Source: Promicromonospora iranensis | GTDB lineage: Bacteria > Actinomycetota > Actinomycetes > Actinomycetales > Cellulomonadaceae | Assembly: GCF_028994805.1 (NCBI RefSeq) | Contig: NZ_JAJQQP010000007.1 | Location: 286,873-350,872 of the forward strand | DNA length: 64,000 nucleotides | Direction of reading: 5' to 3' | Shown here: piece by piece, positions 16,982-25,691 of the stretch | Position numbering within the stretch: the stretch's first letter is position 1 | Layout of the letters: every line of letters begins with the position of its first letter | Translations under genes and position numbers: made by a program | The notes under the pieces: generated by a model | What the model was told of the DNA's origin: nothing | Databases searched by the model: none | What the model saw: the letters and a program-made list of their open reading frames with translations, nothing else

Positions 16982-18553
16982 ATGAGATCAAAGATGCGTG
17001 TGCCACTGAGCATGGTGCTCGGTGCGGCACTGACGATGACCGGCATCGCGACGTCGAGCGTGGCCGCGACACCCGATGCGGCGGCGGAGCCAGGACCTTC
17101 CGCGGGGCAGACGACGCAGGCGCAGACCATGACCAGGCAGGTGCAGGACGTCACCGTCACGGCGAAGATCTCCCTGCCGCCGGGTTCGGACGTGCGGGGA
17201 TCCATCGTCGGGACGCTCAGCATCACCCACAACGGGACGTCCGCGGCGATGCGGTCGGGGCGGATGACGATGGTCGACCCCGACGGCCGGGACCTCGTGG
17301 GCGCGCAGTTCGTGGGTTCCGGGACCGCCAACGCCTGGACCTCCACCGTGCCGCTGTCCGCGGACGCGAAGTCGGGCGTCTACCAGGTCAGCGTGGCCGC
17401 CGAGATCGCGGTGACGACCTCCGACGGGGTCGTCAACGTGCCGATCCGTACCGCCGACCCGGTCTCGGTGCCGTTCCGTGCACAGCGGAACATTCCCTCG
17501 ATCTGGACGTCGACGTCGAGCGCGCCTGCCGGCTCGACGATCTCGGTCTCGGGCGCCGCGAACATCCGGAGCCTCGGCACCGGTGACTACCTGCCTGCCA
17601 CCGGTCAGCAGGTGAAGCTGTACTTCGACCCGACCGGCGACGCGCCGGAGGCCCTGCGAGCGACCCTCACGACCGACTCGCGAGGCTTCTTCACGAGCCG
17701 GCAGAAGCCGGGCGGCTCCGGTAAGTGGCGGGCCGAGATGCCGATGACCGACGCGGGCGCGCGAGCGGTATGGACCATCACCTCCGCGGAACGGGAACGC
17801 ACGACCACGCTGCGACAGGGCTCGGTGAGCGCTACGCAGAACGGCTTCACCGCGGGTGACCACCTGATGACGCACGACGTCGTGGTGGGCCTTGCCCCGG
17901 TGCAGCGCCGGGTCGACGTCGGCAGCCTCGGCTTCACCGTCGGCGGGAAGTCGGGCTGGGTCAGTGCCCAAAGCCGGCGCGGCGAGGGCAGCTTCCCCGA
18001 CGGGTACCGCGTGGAGCGCGAGATGGTGCACGCCGGAGTCGGCACCAGTGCCGCGACGTTCACCTTCAACCCGACCCTGCCCGCGGGCATCTATGACATC
18101 GGCATCCGGGACGCCATGAAGGCCTGTTCCGCACCCAGCTGGGCCGCGAACGACGCCGCCAGCGGCCTGAGCAGCTGCACGCACAACGTCCTGGTCCAGG
18201 ACTCCACCGTCACGACCATCGTGGTGAAGCGCGCCAGCACCACCACCGTCTCGGCGTCGGACACGTCGTTCACCGGGCCGAAGACCATCACCCTCAGTGG
18301 TGAGGTGCGGAAGGTGCAGCTCGTCAGCGGCGGCGGCGCCGCGGACAAGCCGTCCCCCAACACACCGGTCAAGCTGTACTTCGACCCGGCGGGCTCGGCA
18401 GCACCGGTCTACAAGAAGACCGTCAGCACCGGTGCGAACGGGACCTACTCGACGCCGGTCGCGACGAGCACCTCGGGTAAGTGGATCGCGAAGTACGCGG
18501 GCACGACCCTGCAGGCGCCCTCGCAGGCGTCGGTGGCCATCACGGTCAACTAG
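16982..18553 (+). CDS. Secreted protein with duplicated Ig/carboxypeptidase-regulatory-like module
   Basis: 523 residues with a Sec signal peptide (MRSKMRVPLSMVLGAALTMT, cleavage after about SVAA). Two copies of a beta-rich module are visible, about residues 170-260 and 416-523, each built as S-G-x..PVKLYFDP-x-G..T-x-S/T..G-x-F/Y..SGKW. The shared VKLYFDP and SGKW motifs show internal duplication. A third, more diverged beta region lies between. No LPXTG, S-layer or enzymatic motif is present, so it is probably released or loosely bound at the surface. ATG 16982 follows AAGGGG. Function unknown. Confidence 0.8.
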   Translation: MRSKMRVPLSMVLGAALTMTGIATSSVAATPDAAAEPGPSAGQTTQAQTMTRQVQDVTVTAKISLPPGSDVRGSIVGTLSITHNGTSAAMRSGRMTMVDPDGRDLVGAQFVGSGTANAWTSTVPLSADAKSGVYQVSVAAEIAVTTSDGVVNVPIRTADPVSVPFRAQRNIPSIWTSTSSAPAGSTISVSGAANIRSLGTGDYLPATGQQVKLYFDPTGDAPEALRATLTTDSRGFFTSRQKPGGSGKWRAEMPMTDAGARAVWTITSAERERTTTLRQGSVSATQNGFTAGDHLMTHDVVVGLAPVQRRVDVGSLGFTVGGKSGWVSAQSRRGEGSFPDGYRVEREMVHAGVGTSAATFTFNPTLPAGIYDIGIRDAMKACSAPSWAANDAASGLSSCTHNVLVQDSTVTTIVVKRASTTTVSASDTSFTGPKTITLSGEVRKVQLVSGGGAADKPSPNTPVKLYFDPAGSAAPVYKKTVSTGANGTYSTPVATSTSGKWIAKYAGTTLQAPSQASVAITVN

Positions 18554-18567
18554 CCGAGCGTTCCCAC

Positions 18568-18645
18568 AAGGTCCGCTTCGACCAAGCGCTTCGGCAGGCA
18601 TCCTCCCGAGAATGCCTGCCGAACCGCTTGGTCGAGGCGGACCTT
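18568..18645. terminator. Very long hairpin between convergent genes
   Basis: A 34-base arm (18568-18601) and its complement (18612-18645) around a 10-base loop; 32 of 34 positions pair by Watson-Crick, with one T-G wobble and one C-C mismatch. It fills the 110-base gap between two convergent stop codons and is likely a bidirectional terminator. The arms are much longer than those of the other terminators here. Confidence 0.75.
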
Positions 18646-18663
18646 CGTGCTGCGCCCGGGTTG

Positions 18664-20148
18664 TCAGTCGTACGTGCGGAAGACCGCGTCCTCCGGCACC
18701 GTCACGATCGGCGCTGCCGTGTGTCGCACGGCACGTCCCGGCTGTCCGGGCTCCGCCTGTTCCGTGCGTGTGGTGGTGCCGGCCGGCCGGCCGGACTCCA
18801 GGAGAGTGCCGACCATCACCTTCACCTCGGCCTCGGACCCTCCAGGTGTGTTCCAGGAGATCCGGTCGCCGGCCAGGCCGATCAACACCAGTACTTGTGG
18901 ACCGCCCTGTCCGACTCGGATCAGATCAGGGCCGGCCGCTCGGCTCGGCGCGGTGTCGCGCAGCAGATAGGCGACTGGGCCGGTCGACCAGACGACGGCG
19001 TCGCCCGCCGCGGAGAGACCGGACACCTGGCTGTCGGTCAGTCGGACGGTGATGGTCTCGTCCTCGTCGGGACTGACTCCTCCGTCCACCCGTGGGACGA
19101 CGGTGAGCGTGACCGCGTCGCTGCCGTGGACATAGACGAGCACGTCGTCGGTGATGTCGACGAACGAGACGGGTGCGTCGTCGTCCGGGTTTCTCACCGT
19201 CAGCAGGGTCGCCACGCTGCCGCCGTCCCCGTACGACGTGAAGGTCGTCGTCGAGTGGCCGTCGGCATCCCGCCCGAGCGTCGCCACGACAAGCTCGTCG
19301 GCGTCGCTCCCCACGGCGGTCGCCTGGCGGGCCAGGACCTCCGGCTGGCCGGAACCGTCGGCGCGAGTCACGGAGGCGATAGTCCCGTGCCGCCACGCGA
19401 TACGGCCGGCAGTCATCGTCGGGTAGTCAGTGTCTCGCCGGGGGATCTCGGCGAGGGTGCGGGTGTCACCCATGGCGGGAGTGGTCGTCCGAAGCGTGTA
19501 CGGCGAGTCCATGAGCTCTTCCGGTGTCTCGCCGGCCACCTCGTACCACGCCGCCCGGCGCCCCTGAGCGGTCAGGCCCATCACCCTGGTGTGCCCGGTG
19601 CTGGTCAGCTCCCCTTGCAGCCCATCAGTGCCGAACACCTGGTAGCCAAGGAGGTACCCGTCGCTGATCCCGAAATTGCGCGCCTGCCAGAACGCTCCGA
19701 ACTCGTTCACGTTCTCGGGATTCCGGTCACCAGCCAGCACGTCGTCGATCCGGATGTCGAAGCAGGGTGACATCGGCCGTGCGTCGGTCAGGTCGTACGT
19801 CACTCCCGGTCGGCTGCCGGACGGCACCTCGGGATCAGGCGTCCGCCGCACCGCTCGCTCCGGGACGTCACAGCCCGACACCTCCGTGATCCCCAGCAGC
19901 TCTCGCACCTGCTCGCTCCCGGGAAGCGTGACGTCCCCCAGCCCTGGCACGGGCACCGGCCCCGTGAGGGCCAGCGAGAGGGCGACGGCGGCCGCCGTCG
20001 TGCAGGCGCCCACCGCCTGCCACGACCGCCGACGCCGCAGCGCGCGCCGGCTCCCGGCGAGCACCTCGTGGGCGTCGAACCGGTGCTCCTCGACCGTGTC
20101 GGCACCGGCCCGGAGGCGGGCCAGGACGTCCGTGTCGTCGATGCTCAT
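18664..20148 (-). CDS. Membrane-anchored putative sigma-factor partner (beta-propeller-like)
   Basis: 494 residues translated in overlap with the sigma factor (ATGA). The N-terminus (MSIDDTDVLARLRAGADTVE, then EVLAGSRRALRRRR) is cytoplasmic and Arg-rich, followed by one membrane helix (about 45-65: VGACTTAAAVALSLALTGPV) and a large extracytoplasmic part with repeated short beta-strand patterns, suggestive of a propeller. There is no H-x3-C-x2-C zinc finger, so it is not a classical ZAS anti-sigma factor. By position it is the likely regulator or sensor of the SigE-type factor. Confidence 0.72.
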   Translation of the reverse strand: MSIDDTDVLARLRAGADTVEEHRFDAHEVLAGSRRALRRRRSWQAVGACTTAAAVALSLALTGPVPVPGLGDVTLPGSEQVRELLGITEVSGCDVPERAVRRTPDPEVPSGSRPGVTYDLTDARPMSPCFDIRIDDVLAGDRNPENVNEFGAFWQARNFGISDGYLLGYQVFGTDGLQGELTSTGHTRVMGLTAQGRRAAWYEVAGETPEELMDSPYTLRTTTPAMGDTRTLAEIPRRDTDYPTMTAGRIAWRHGTIASVTRADGSGQPEVLARQATAVGSDADELVVATLGRDADGHSTTTFTSYGDGGSVATLLTVRNPDDDAPVSFVDITDDVLVYVHGSDAVTLTVVPRVDGGVSPDEDETITVRLTDSQVSGLSAAGDAVVWSTGPVAYLLRDTAPSRAAGPDLIRVGQGGPQVLVLIGLAGDRISWNTPGGSEAEVKVMVGTLLESGRPAGTTTRTEQAEPGQPGRAVRHTAAPIVTVPEDAVFRTYD

Positions 20149-20675
20149 CGCGCACCCTCCTCGAAGATGTCGCGCAGGCGGGCGATCCCGCGTGCGTTGG
20201 CGGACTTGACCGTGCCGAGGGGGATCCCGAGCTCCTGGGCGGTCTGCTCCGCGGTGAGGTCGAGCAGGTGGCGCAGCACGACCACGCGACGCTGCGCGAC
20301 GGGGAGCTGCGACAACGCGCGCATCACCTCGTCCCGCACGGCGACGCCGTCCGCGGGACCCGCGACCGAGCCGGCCGGAACGGCGTCGGACGTCACCTCG
20401 TGGCGGGTTCGGCGCCAGCCGTCGATGCGCAGGTTGAGCAGGATCCGGCGGGCGTAGGCGCGGGGCTCGCCGGCACGCGCCTTGTGCCACGACCGGTAGG
20501 AGCGTTCGAAGGTCGCCTGCACGAGCTCCTCGGCCCGGTGCGGGTCACCGGACAGGAAGAGCGCCGTCTTGTAGAGGTACGGGCCGGCGTCCTGCACGAA
20601 CGCCGTGAACTCCTCGTCCTTGGTCCGCGTGACGTCGACCCTGACCAGCGGGTCGTCACTCACCGGGGCGGACAT
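20145..20675 (-). CDS. SigE-family ECF RNA polymerase sigma factor
   Basis: 176 residues with region 2 (EFTAFVQDAGPYLYKTALFL, AEELVQATFERSYRSWHKA) and region 4 (MRALSQLPVAQRRVVVLRHL, TAQELGIPLGTVKSANARGI). The region 2 sequence, especially YLYKTALFLSGDPHRAEELV, places it in the SigE (SigE70) group of actinobacterial ECF factors. Its stop overlaps the start of the membrane-anchored partner by ATGA. Stress-type extracytoplasmic signalling is the general role; the regulon cannot be inferred. Confidence 0.9.
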   Translation of the reverse strand: MSAPVSDDPLVRVDVTRTKDEEFTAFVQDAGPYLYKTALFLSGDPHRAEELVQATFERSYRSWHKARAGEPRAYARRILLNLRIDGWRRTRHEVTSDAVPAGSVAGPADGVAVRDEVMRALSQLPVAQRRVVVLRHLLDLTAEQTAQELGIPLGTVKSANARGIARLRDIFEEGAR

Positions 20676-20781
20676 GGTCGCGCGCTCTCCTCGTCATGTC
20701 CCCCACCACGCGGGCGACTGGGAGAAAGGTTCCACGTGCCGGGGAGGAATCTGAACCGCCGTCACGACCCGCCGCAGCCGA

Positions 20782-20810
20782 TTGACCCCATTCACCGGCG
20801 AAACTAGCCT
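20782..20810 (+). promoter_or_regulatory. Sigma-A-type promoter
   Basis: TTGACC (20782-20787), a 17-base spacer and TAGCCT (20805-20810), close to the actinobacterial housekeeping consensus. It lies 112 bases upstream of the GTG of the ATP-grasp gene, leaving a long 5' UTR. Confidence 0.6.
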
Positions 20811-20922
20811 CGAGCGTGGCCCGATCGATGATCTGGTCACCCATACCTGGACACCCTCCGCGAGCACGGGGCCGACGCGCGCCGGGCCTGACCGCCGAGG
20901 AGCTCCGGACAAGGAGAACCCC

Positions 20923-21912
20923 GTGAGCACCCACGTCGCGCAGCCGTTCGTGCTCGAGCTGGCGGACCCGGCGGCAACCGACCTCGCGACGACCGGTGGA
21001 AAGGGCTCGTCGCTGGCGCGCCTGGCCGCCGCAGGCCTACCGGTTCCCGGCGGCTTTCACGTCACCACCGACGCCTACCGTGCGGCGGTGAGGGGCGCAC
21101 CGCAGCACGTGATCGTCGAAGCCGCGGGACTGGTCGACCCGGGCCGGCCCGAGACGTACGAGGCAGCTGCGGCCCGCATCGCTCAGGTGTTCGCAGAGCT
21201 GGAGATCCCGGGCGCGGTGGCCGACGCCGTCCGGGCCGGCCACTCGAGGCTGCACCCCGCCGGCACCGGCGCACTCGCCGTGCGCTCCTCGGCCACCGCC
21301 GAGGACCTGCCGGGGATGTCGTTCGCGGGCCAGCAGGACTCGTACCTCAACATCCGCGGCGAGGAGGCACTGCTGCGTGCGGTCCGGGACTGCTGGTCCT
21401 CCCTGTGGACGGCGCGTGCCATCGGCTACCGCGCCCGGCACGGTATCCCCGCCGACGGGGTAGCCCTCGCGGTGGTGGTGCAGGACCTGGTCGACGCCGA
21501 CGCCGCCGGCGTCCTGTTCACCGTCGACCCGATGACCGGTTCTCGGGACAGCGTGCTGATCAACGCGGCGTGGGGGCTGGGGGCGGCCGTCGTCAGCGGG
21601 CAGGTCACACCCGACACCTTCTTGGTGGCCCGGCTCGGCGGCGCCGTCGGGACGACCATCAGCACCAAGGACGTGCGTACGGTGCGGAGCGAGGACGGGA
21701 CCCGGAACGAGCCGGTTCCCGCTGAGCTGCGGGAGCTACCGTCACTCACCGACGCGCAGGCCGCGGACCTCGCCGCGCTCGGTACGCGCATCGAGGAGCT
21801 GTACGAGGTCGCGGTGGACGTGGAGTGGGCAGTGCGCGACGGCCGGTCGTTCGTCCTGCAGGCGCGGGCCGTCACGGGAGCCGCCGGCCGGCAGCCGGTC
21901 CCCGAGGTGTAG
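20923..21912 (+). CDS. Stand-alone PEP-synthase/PPDK-type ATP-grasp (PEP/pyruvate-binding) domain protein
   Basis: 329 residues covering only the ATP-binding half of PEP synthase/rifampicin phosphotransferase enzymes: TTGGKGSSLARLAAAGLPVP, VRSSATAEDLPGMSFAGQQD, VQDLVDADAAGVLFTVDP, INAAWGLGAAVVSGQVTPD and the final VEWAVRDG-FVLQARAVT. The mobile phosphohistidine domain and the PEP-utilising C-terminal domain of the about 800-residue full enzymes are absent, and no neighbouring gene supplies them. GTG 20923 is fixed by AAGGAG at 20911-20916. The motifs look intact, so it may act as a split kinase half or have a new role. Confidence 0.85.
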   Translation: MSTHVAQPFVLELADPAATDLATTGGKGSSLARLAAAGLPVPGGFHVTTDAYRAAVRGAPQHVIVEAAGLVDPGRPETYEAAAARIAQVFAELEIPGAVADAVRAGHSRLHPAGTGALAVRSSATAEDLPGMSFAGQQDSYLNIRGEEALLRAVRDCWSSLWTARAIGYRARHGIPADGVALAVVVQDLVDADAAGVLFTVDPMTGSRDSVLINAAWGLGAAVVSGQVTPDTFLVARLGGAVGTTISTKDVRTVRSEDGTRNEPVPAELRELPSLTDAQAADLAALGTRIEELYEVAVDVEWAVRDGRSFVLQARAVTGAAGRQPVPEV

Positions 21913-21935
21913 GACGACCGCCTGCTCCGTCCCGC

Positions 21936-22796
21936 TCAGAACACCGGCTTGCCACCGGTGACGCCGAGCACCGTGCCGGAGACGTACGACGCCGTCACGG
22001 GTGACGCCAGGTACACGAACGCCGGCGCCACCTCGGCCGGCTGCCCGGCGCGTCCCAGGGGCGTGTCCTGACCGAACGGCGCTATCTTCTCCTCGGGCTG
22101 GGTGGCCGGCTGCAGGGGTGTCCAGATCGGTCCGGGTGCCACGGCGTTCACCCGGATCCCGCGAGGCCCCAGCTCTGCGGCGAGATTCACCGTGATGTTG
22201 TTGATCGCTGCTTTGGTGGCCGCATAATCGAGCAGCGAGTTCGACGGCTGGTAGGCCTGGATCGAGGAGTTGTTGATGATGGCACCCCCTTCGCCGAGGT
22301 GCGAGAGCGCGGACTGGGTCACCCAGAACAGCGCGTACAGGTTGGTCTTGAGCACGCGGTCCAGCTCGTCGGTCGTCACCTCCTCGACGGACGCTCGACG
22401 TGCCATCTGATAACCCGCGTTGTTCACCAGGACGTCGATACCGCCCAGCTCACCGGCGGCCCGGTGCGCGACCCCGCGCGCGGTCGCCTCGTCCCGCAGG
22501 TCGCCGGGCAGGAGCGCGCACTGCCGTCCTGCCTTGCGCACCCACTCCGCCGTCGTGCGCGCGTCCTTCTCCTCCTCGGGGAGGTAGGAGATGGCGACGT
22601 CGGCGCCCTCGCGGGCGAACGCAATGGCCACCGCGCGACCGATGCCGGAATCACCGCCGGTCACCAGGGCCTTGTAGCCGACCAGCTTCTCGCTGCCGAC
22701 GTAGCTGGCCTCGCCATGGTCCGGCGTGGGGATCATCTGATCCGTCGAGCCGGGCGGATTCTGCTGCTGCGGGGGAAAGGGCTGGTCCTGGCTCAT
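21936..22796 (-). CDS. SDR-family oxidoreductase (YghA/GsiB-linked glucose-dehydrogenase-like)
   Basis: 286-residue short-chain dehydrogenase. After a Pro/Gln-rich N-terminus (MSQDQPFPPQQQNPPGSTDQ) it shows VTGGDSGIGRAVAIAFAREG (NAD(P) binding), NNAGYQ, the catalytic Ser in INNSSIQAYQ, Tyr/Lys in YAATKAAI and NAVAPGPIWTPLQP. The long N-terminal extension and sequence pattern match the YghA/YhdF stress-associated SDR group. ATG 22796 is preferred over 22808 by position of GAGGAC upstream being weak for both, so the choice is modest. Confidence 0.88.
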   Translation of the reverse strand: MSQDQPFPPQQQNPPGSTDQMIPTPDHGEASYVGSEKLVGYKALVTGGDSGIGRAVAIAFAREGADVAISYLPEEEKDARTTAEWVRKAGRQCALLPGDLRDEATARGVAHRAAGELGGIDVLVNNAGYQMARRASVEEVTTDELDRVLKTNLYALFWVTQSALSHLGEGGAIINNSSIQAYQPSNSLLDYAATKAAINNITVNLAAELGPRGIRVNAVAPGPIWTPLQPATQPEEKIAPFGQDTPLGRAGQPAEVAPAFVYLASPVTASYVSGTVLGVTGGKPVF

Positions 22797-22941
22797 CTTG
22801 TCCTCCATCGTCGTGTGACGTGTCCGACCGATGTGGTGGCCTCTGCTCGACCCTCAAAAACACGCTAGCCCGTGGGCCAGCGTGTCGCATATCCCGTACT
22901 GTCAGAGCACCGGTTCTGCGAACTGTTCTGGAAGGAGCCTC

Positions 22942-23628
22942 GTGACTTCCCCAACCACGCCCAGCGAGCCCCCGCTCGACGAGACGCTCGAGGAAGTGCT
23001 CGCCGGAGGTGCCCGACCCCCGGTCGGTCGGTATCGGCTGGACCTGGCGACAGGTCAGTGGGCTTGGTCGGACGAGGTATACGTGATGCACGGCTTCGAT
23101 CCGGGCCAGATCGTGCCGACGACGCCCCTCATGCTCTCCCACAAGCACCCCGACGACCGGGCACGGGTCGACGGCCTGCTGCGCCGCGCCGCGGAGACCG
23201 GGCAGCCGTTCAGCTCGGTGCACCGCATCCGGGACGCCCGCGGCAAGACGCGCACGCTGGCCGTGACGGGCCAGGGACGGCGCGACCCCGCGACAGGCCG
23301 GGTCACGGAGCTGTTCGGCTACTTCATCGACGTCACGGAGTCGCACCGGGAGGCGGCGGCCCGCGACGCGACGGCCTCGATCCAGGCCTCGGCCGAGCGG
23401 CGAGCGGTCATCGAGCAGGCCAAGGGCGTGCTCATGGTGGTCTACGGCATCGACGAGGAAGCCGCGTTCGAGCAGCTGCGGCAGGCGTCGAACCTGGCGA
23501 ACATCGCGGTCCGGGACATCGCCTACTCGCTCGTGCACCTGTTCTCCGGTCCGGAGGTCACGGTGTTCCCGACACGCGAGGCGATCGAAGAGTTCCTGGA
23601 AAAACCCATCCCGCCCGAAGAACTCTGA
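22942..23628 (+). CDS. PAS-ANTAR domain signalling protein
   Basis: 228 residues. A PAS domain of the PAS_3 fold (about 30-140: GRYRLDLATGQWAWSDEVYV, MLSHKHPDDRARV, LFGYFIDVTESHRE) senses a ligand or partner; a C-terminal ANTAR domain (about 150-205: RAVIEQAKGVLMVVYGIDEE, AFEQLRQASNLANIAVRDIA) binds paired hairpins in nascent RNA to prevent termination. GTG 22942 has GAAGGAG at 22931-22937. It stands alone, transcribed divergently from the SDR. This single-gene layout is common in actinobacteria. Confidence 0.9.
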   Translation: MTSPTTPSEPPLDETLEEVLAGGARPPVGRYRLDLATGQWAWSDEVYVMHGFDPGQIVPTTPLMLSHKHPDDRARVDGLLRRAAETGQPFSSVHRIRDARGKTRTLAVTGQGRRDPATGRVTELFGYFIDVTESHREAAARDATASIQASAERRAVIEQAKGVLMVVYGIDEEAAFEQLRQASNLANIAVRDIAYSLVHLFSGPEVTVFPTREAIEEFLEKPIPPEEL

Positions 23629-23703
23629 GACGAGCCGGCCGGGATCTCTCCCGGCCGGCTCGTGCGGTCGCGACGGCGGGCACATCGGGACCATGATCAG
23701 GGC

Positions 23704-24561
23704 GTGCGCCTCGCCACGTTCAACATCCAGCACGGCCTCGGCCCTGACGGCCGCGTCGACAACCAGCGGCTCGCCGGTGCCGTCGCGGCGCTCGACGCCG
23801 ACGTCGTCGGGCTGCAAGAGGTCGACCTGCGGCAGGCCCGGTCCGGGGGAGCCGACCAGGCACGGCTCTGCGCGGCGGCCATGGGCGCGGTCGACCACCG
23901 GTTCCGACCCGCGCTCGCAGGCCCGTTCCGCTACCCCGGCGTCCGACGCCGAGCCCGCCGCGCGGAACGGCTCGACGCCCCCGGCTACGGCATAGCACTG
24001 CTCTCCCGCTACCCCGTGCGGAGCTGGCACACGGTGCTCCTGCCGCCCGCGACCCCGTGGGTGTGGGGCAGGATCCAGCTCGGCACCGACGAGCCACGGG
24101 TGGCGCTCGCGGCCGAGGTCGACGCACCCTCGGGTCCGCTCACGGTCGTGTGCACCCACCTCAGCGTGTACCGGTTCCCGTCGGCCACCTGGGCGGGAGG
24201 CCTGACCCGGCGCGCTGTCGGATACCGCCGTGGCACGCCGGGCGAGCGGCACGCGGAACGCCAGGTCGACCACCTGCGGAGCCGGCTCGCAGGGTTACCC
24301 CGGCCGCTGGTGCTGCTGGGGGACTTCAACCTTCGCGGTTCGGTGCCGGCCGACCGCACCGGCTGGCGTCCGCTCGCGACGGGCGACACCTTCCCCCGGC
24401 ACGACCCGCGGTTCCAGATCGACCACGTCCTGTGGGACGGCGGGACCGCCCTGCCCGACGGCGCAGGGTCTACCTCGAGCGGGACGCCGATCGCAGAGGG
24501 CAGGGTGGTGGACACGGGCGTCTCGGACCACCGTGCCCTGGTCGTGGACGTCGACTGGTGA
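23704..24561 (+). CDS. Endonuclease/exonuclease/phosphatase (EEP) family hydrolase
   Basis: 285 residues beginning VRLATFNIQHGLGPDGRVDN, with the EEP metal-site motifs: ATFNIQHG, VVGLQEVDLR (Glu), VVCTHLSVYR (His), LLGDFNLRG (Asp-x-Asn) and terminal VSDHRALVVDV (Asp-His). All catalytic residues are present. No signal peptide, so it is cytosolic. Substrate could be phosphodiester lipids or nucleic acids. GTG 23704 is chosen from the alignment start; a strong ribosome site is not obvious. Confidence 0.87.
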   Translation: MRLATFNIQHGLGPDGRVDNQRLAGAVAALDADVVGLQEVDLRQARSGGADQARLCAAAMGAVDHRFRPALAGPFRYPGVRRRARRAERLDAPGYGIALLSRYPVRSWHTVLLPPATPWVWGRIQLGTDEPRVALAAEVDAPSGPLTVVCTHLSVYRFPSATWAGGLTRRAVGYRRGTPGERHAERQVDHLRSRLAGLPRPLVLLGDFNLRGSVPADRTGWRPLATGDTFPRHDPRFQIDHVLWDGGTALPDGAGSTSSGTPIAEGRVVDTGVSDHRALVVDVDW

Positions 24562-24627
24562 AAGCCGTGGCCGGGTGAGCGGCGCTCGGCCGGTCCTGAC
24601 GTCCCGGTCGGTCAGTGAGTGCTCGGG

Positions 24628-25038
24628 TCAGCCCACGAAGATGCAGAAGGTGTGGCCTGCCGGGTCGGCGAGTGCGTAGAGCGGTTCCTCCGGGTCGTCC
24701 GACCGGTCGTAGCGCAGGGTCGCACCGAGCGCGAGGGCGCGGTCGCGCGCCTCGGCGAGGGCGGTGACGTCGGGCACGGTGGTGTCCAGATGGAGCTGCT
24801 GCGGTACGCCGGGTTCCGGCCACGTCGACCTCGGTAGCTCGTCGACCTGCTGGAACGCGAGGGGAACGCCGTCGTCGTTCCGCAGGACGAGCCAGTCGCG
24901 GCCCTTCGGGTCCGGCGCGCCGGACGGCGGCGGCTCGTCACCGGGACGGTAGGAGAGCTCGAAGAGCTGCCGGTAGAACTCGGCGAGGGCACGTGCGTCG
25001 GTGGTGTCGAGCACCACCTGTTGGATGCGCGGGTTCAT
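24628..25038 (-). CDS. VOC-superfamily (glyoxalase-like) protein
   Basis: 136 residues with two beta-alpha-beta-beta-beta modules of the vicinal-oxygen-chelate fold: RIQQVVLDTTDARALAEFYR, DWLVLRNDDGVPLAFQQVDE, QLHLDTTVPDVTALAEARDR and YALADPAGHTFCIFVG. This is the Glyoxalase_6 type common in actinobacteria. Start ATG 25038. The role could be resistance or detoxification; nothing specific can be stated. Confidence 0.86.
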   Translation of the reverse strand: MNPRIQQVVLDTTDARALAEFYRQLFELSYRPGDEPPPSGAPDPKGRDWLVLRNDDGVPLAFQQVDELPRSTWPEPGVPQQLHLDTTVPDVTALAEARDRALALGATLRYDRSDDPEEPLYALADPAGHTFCIFVG

Positions 25039-25153
25039 CTGGACAGCGCACCACATGCGGCGCCACCCGCAAATGCTGCCCGGCCGCACAGACCGCGCGA
25101 GGCCCGGCGCCGCGGCGCCGGACCTCGCGAGGACCCCAGGAGACGGGAAACCG

Positions 25154-25516
25154 TCAGGCGGCCTCGGCGTAGGCGCGGTGGCCGACGGCGGCCTGTGCGG
25201 CCGGCTCCTGGTCGTCCTGCTCGATGTCCTCGACGACGGTCAGCGTGGGCGCGCTCTCCGTCCGCCGCTTCTTCGCGCGGACCACCGTGGCGACGGCGTT
25301 CGCGCCGATCAGGATCGCGGCGATGTTCGCGGCGGCGGACGGCCAGACGCCGTTCGACGCGGCGACCGTCAGCATGGTCACGGCGGCAAGCATGTTGGTG
25401 CCCTGGAACGCGAGGGAGTCGGCGTTCCAGCGCCCACGGCTGACCATGGCGTAGGCCACGAGGCCGGCGAGCGCGCCGACCCAGCCGAGAGCGGTGGCAA
25501 CCATCATGAGGGACAT
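25154..25516 (-). CDS. CBU_0592-family small membrane protein
   Basis: 120 residues starting MSLMMVATALGWVGALAGLV with three hydrophobic segments (about 5-24, 38-52, 56-78) and a charged C-terminal tail (RAKKRRTESAPTL). This pattern, with SLAFQGTNMLAAVTMLTVAA in the middle, matches the CBU_0592-like family of unknown function. ATG 25516 follows AGGAG. It is divergent from the LysR-type regulator, with a GAATCG-AAA-CGATTC palindrome (25538-25552) upstream, so it may be that regulator's target. Confidence 0.78.
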   Translation of the reverse strand: MSLMMVATALGWVGALAGLVAYAMVSRGRWNADSLAFQGTNMLAAVTMLTVAASNGVWPSAAANIAAILIGANAVATVVRAKKRRTESAPTLTVVEDIEQDDQEPAAQAAVGHRAYAEAA

Positions 25517-25691
25517 GGCAATACTCCTGGGAAACTGGAATCGAAACGATTCGAGGATGTGCTGGAGACCGGGAGCCGGAATCCATGTGGGGGTGGTGGC
25601 GTGTGGTCCGGGAGGAGCATGCTCCGACCGCCGCCAGGATCAAGCATGGGGCAGATTCGCGTTCAGCACAATCGAATGTTCGTGACTCCGG

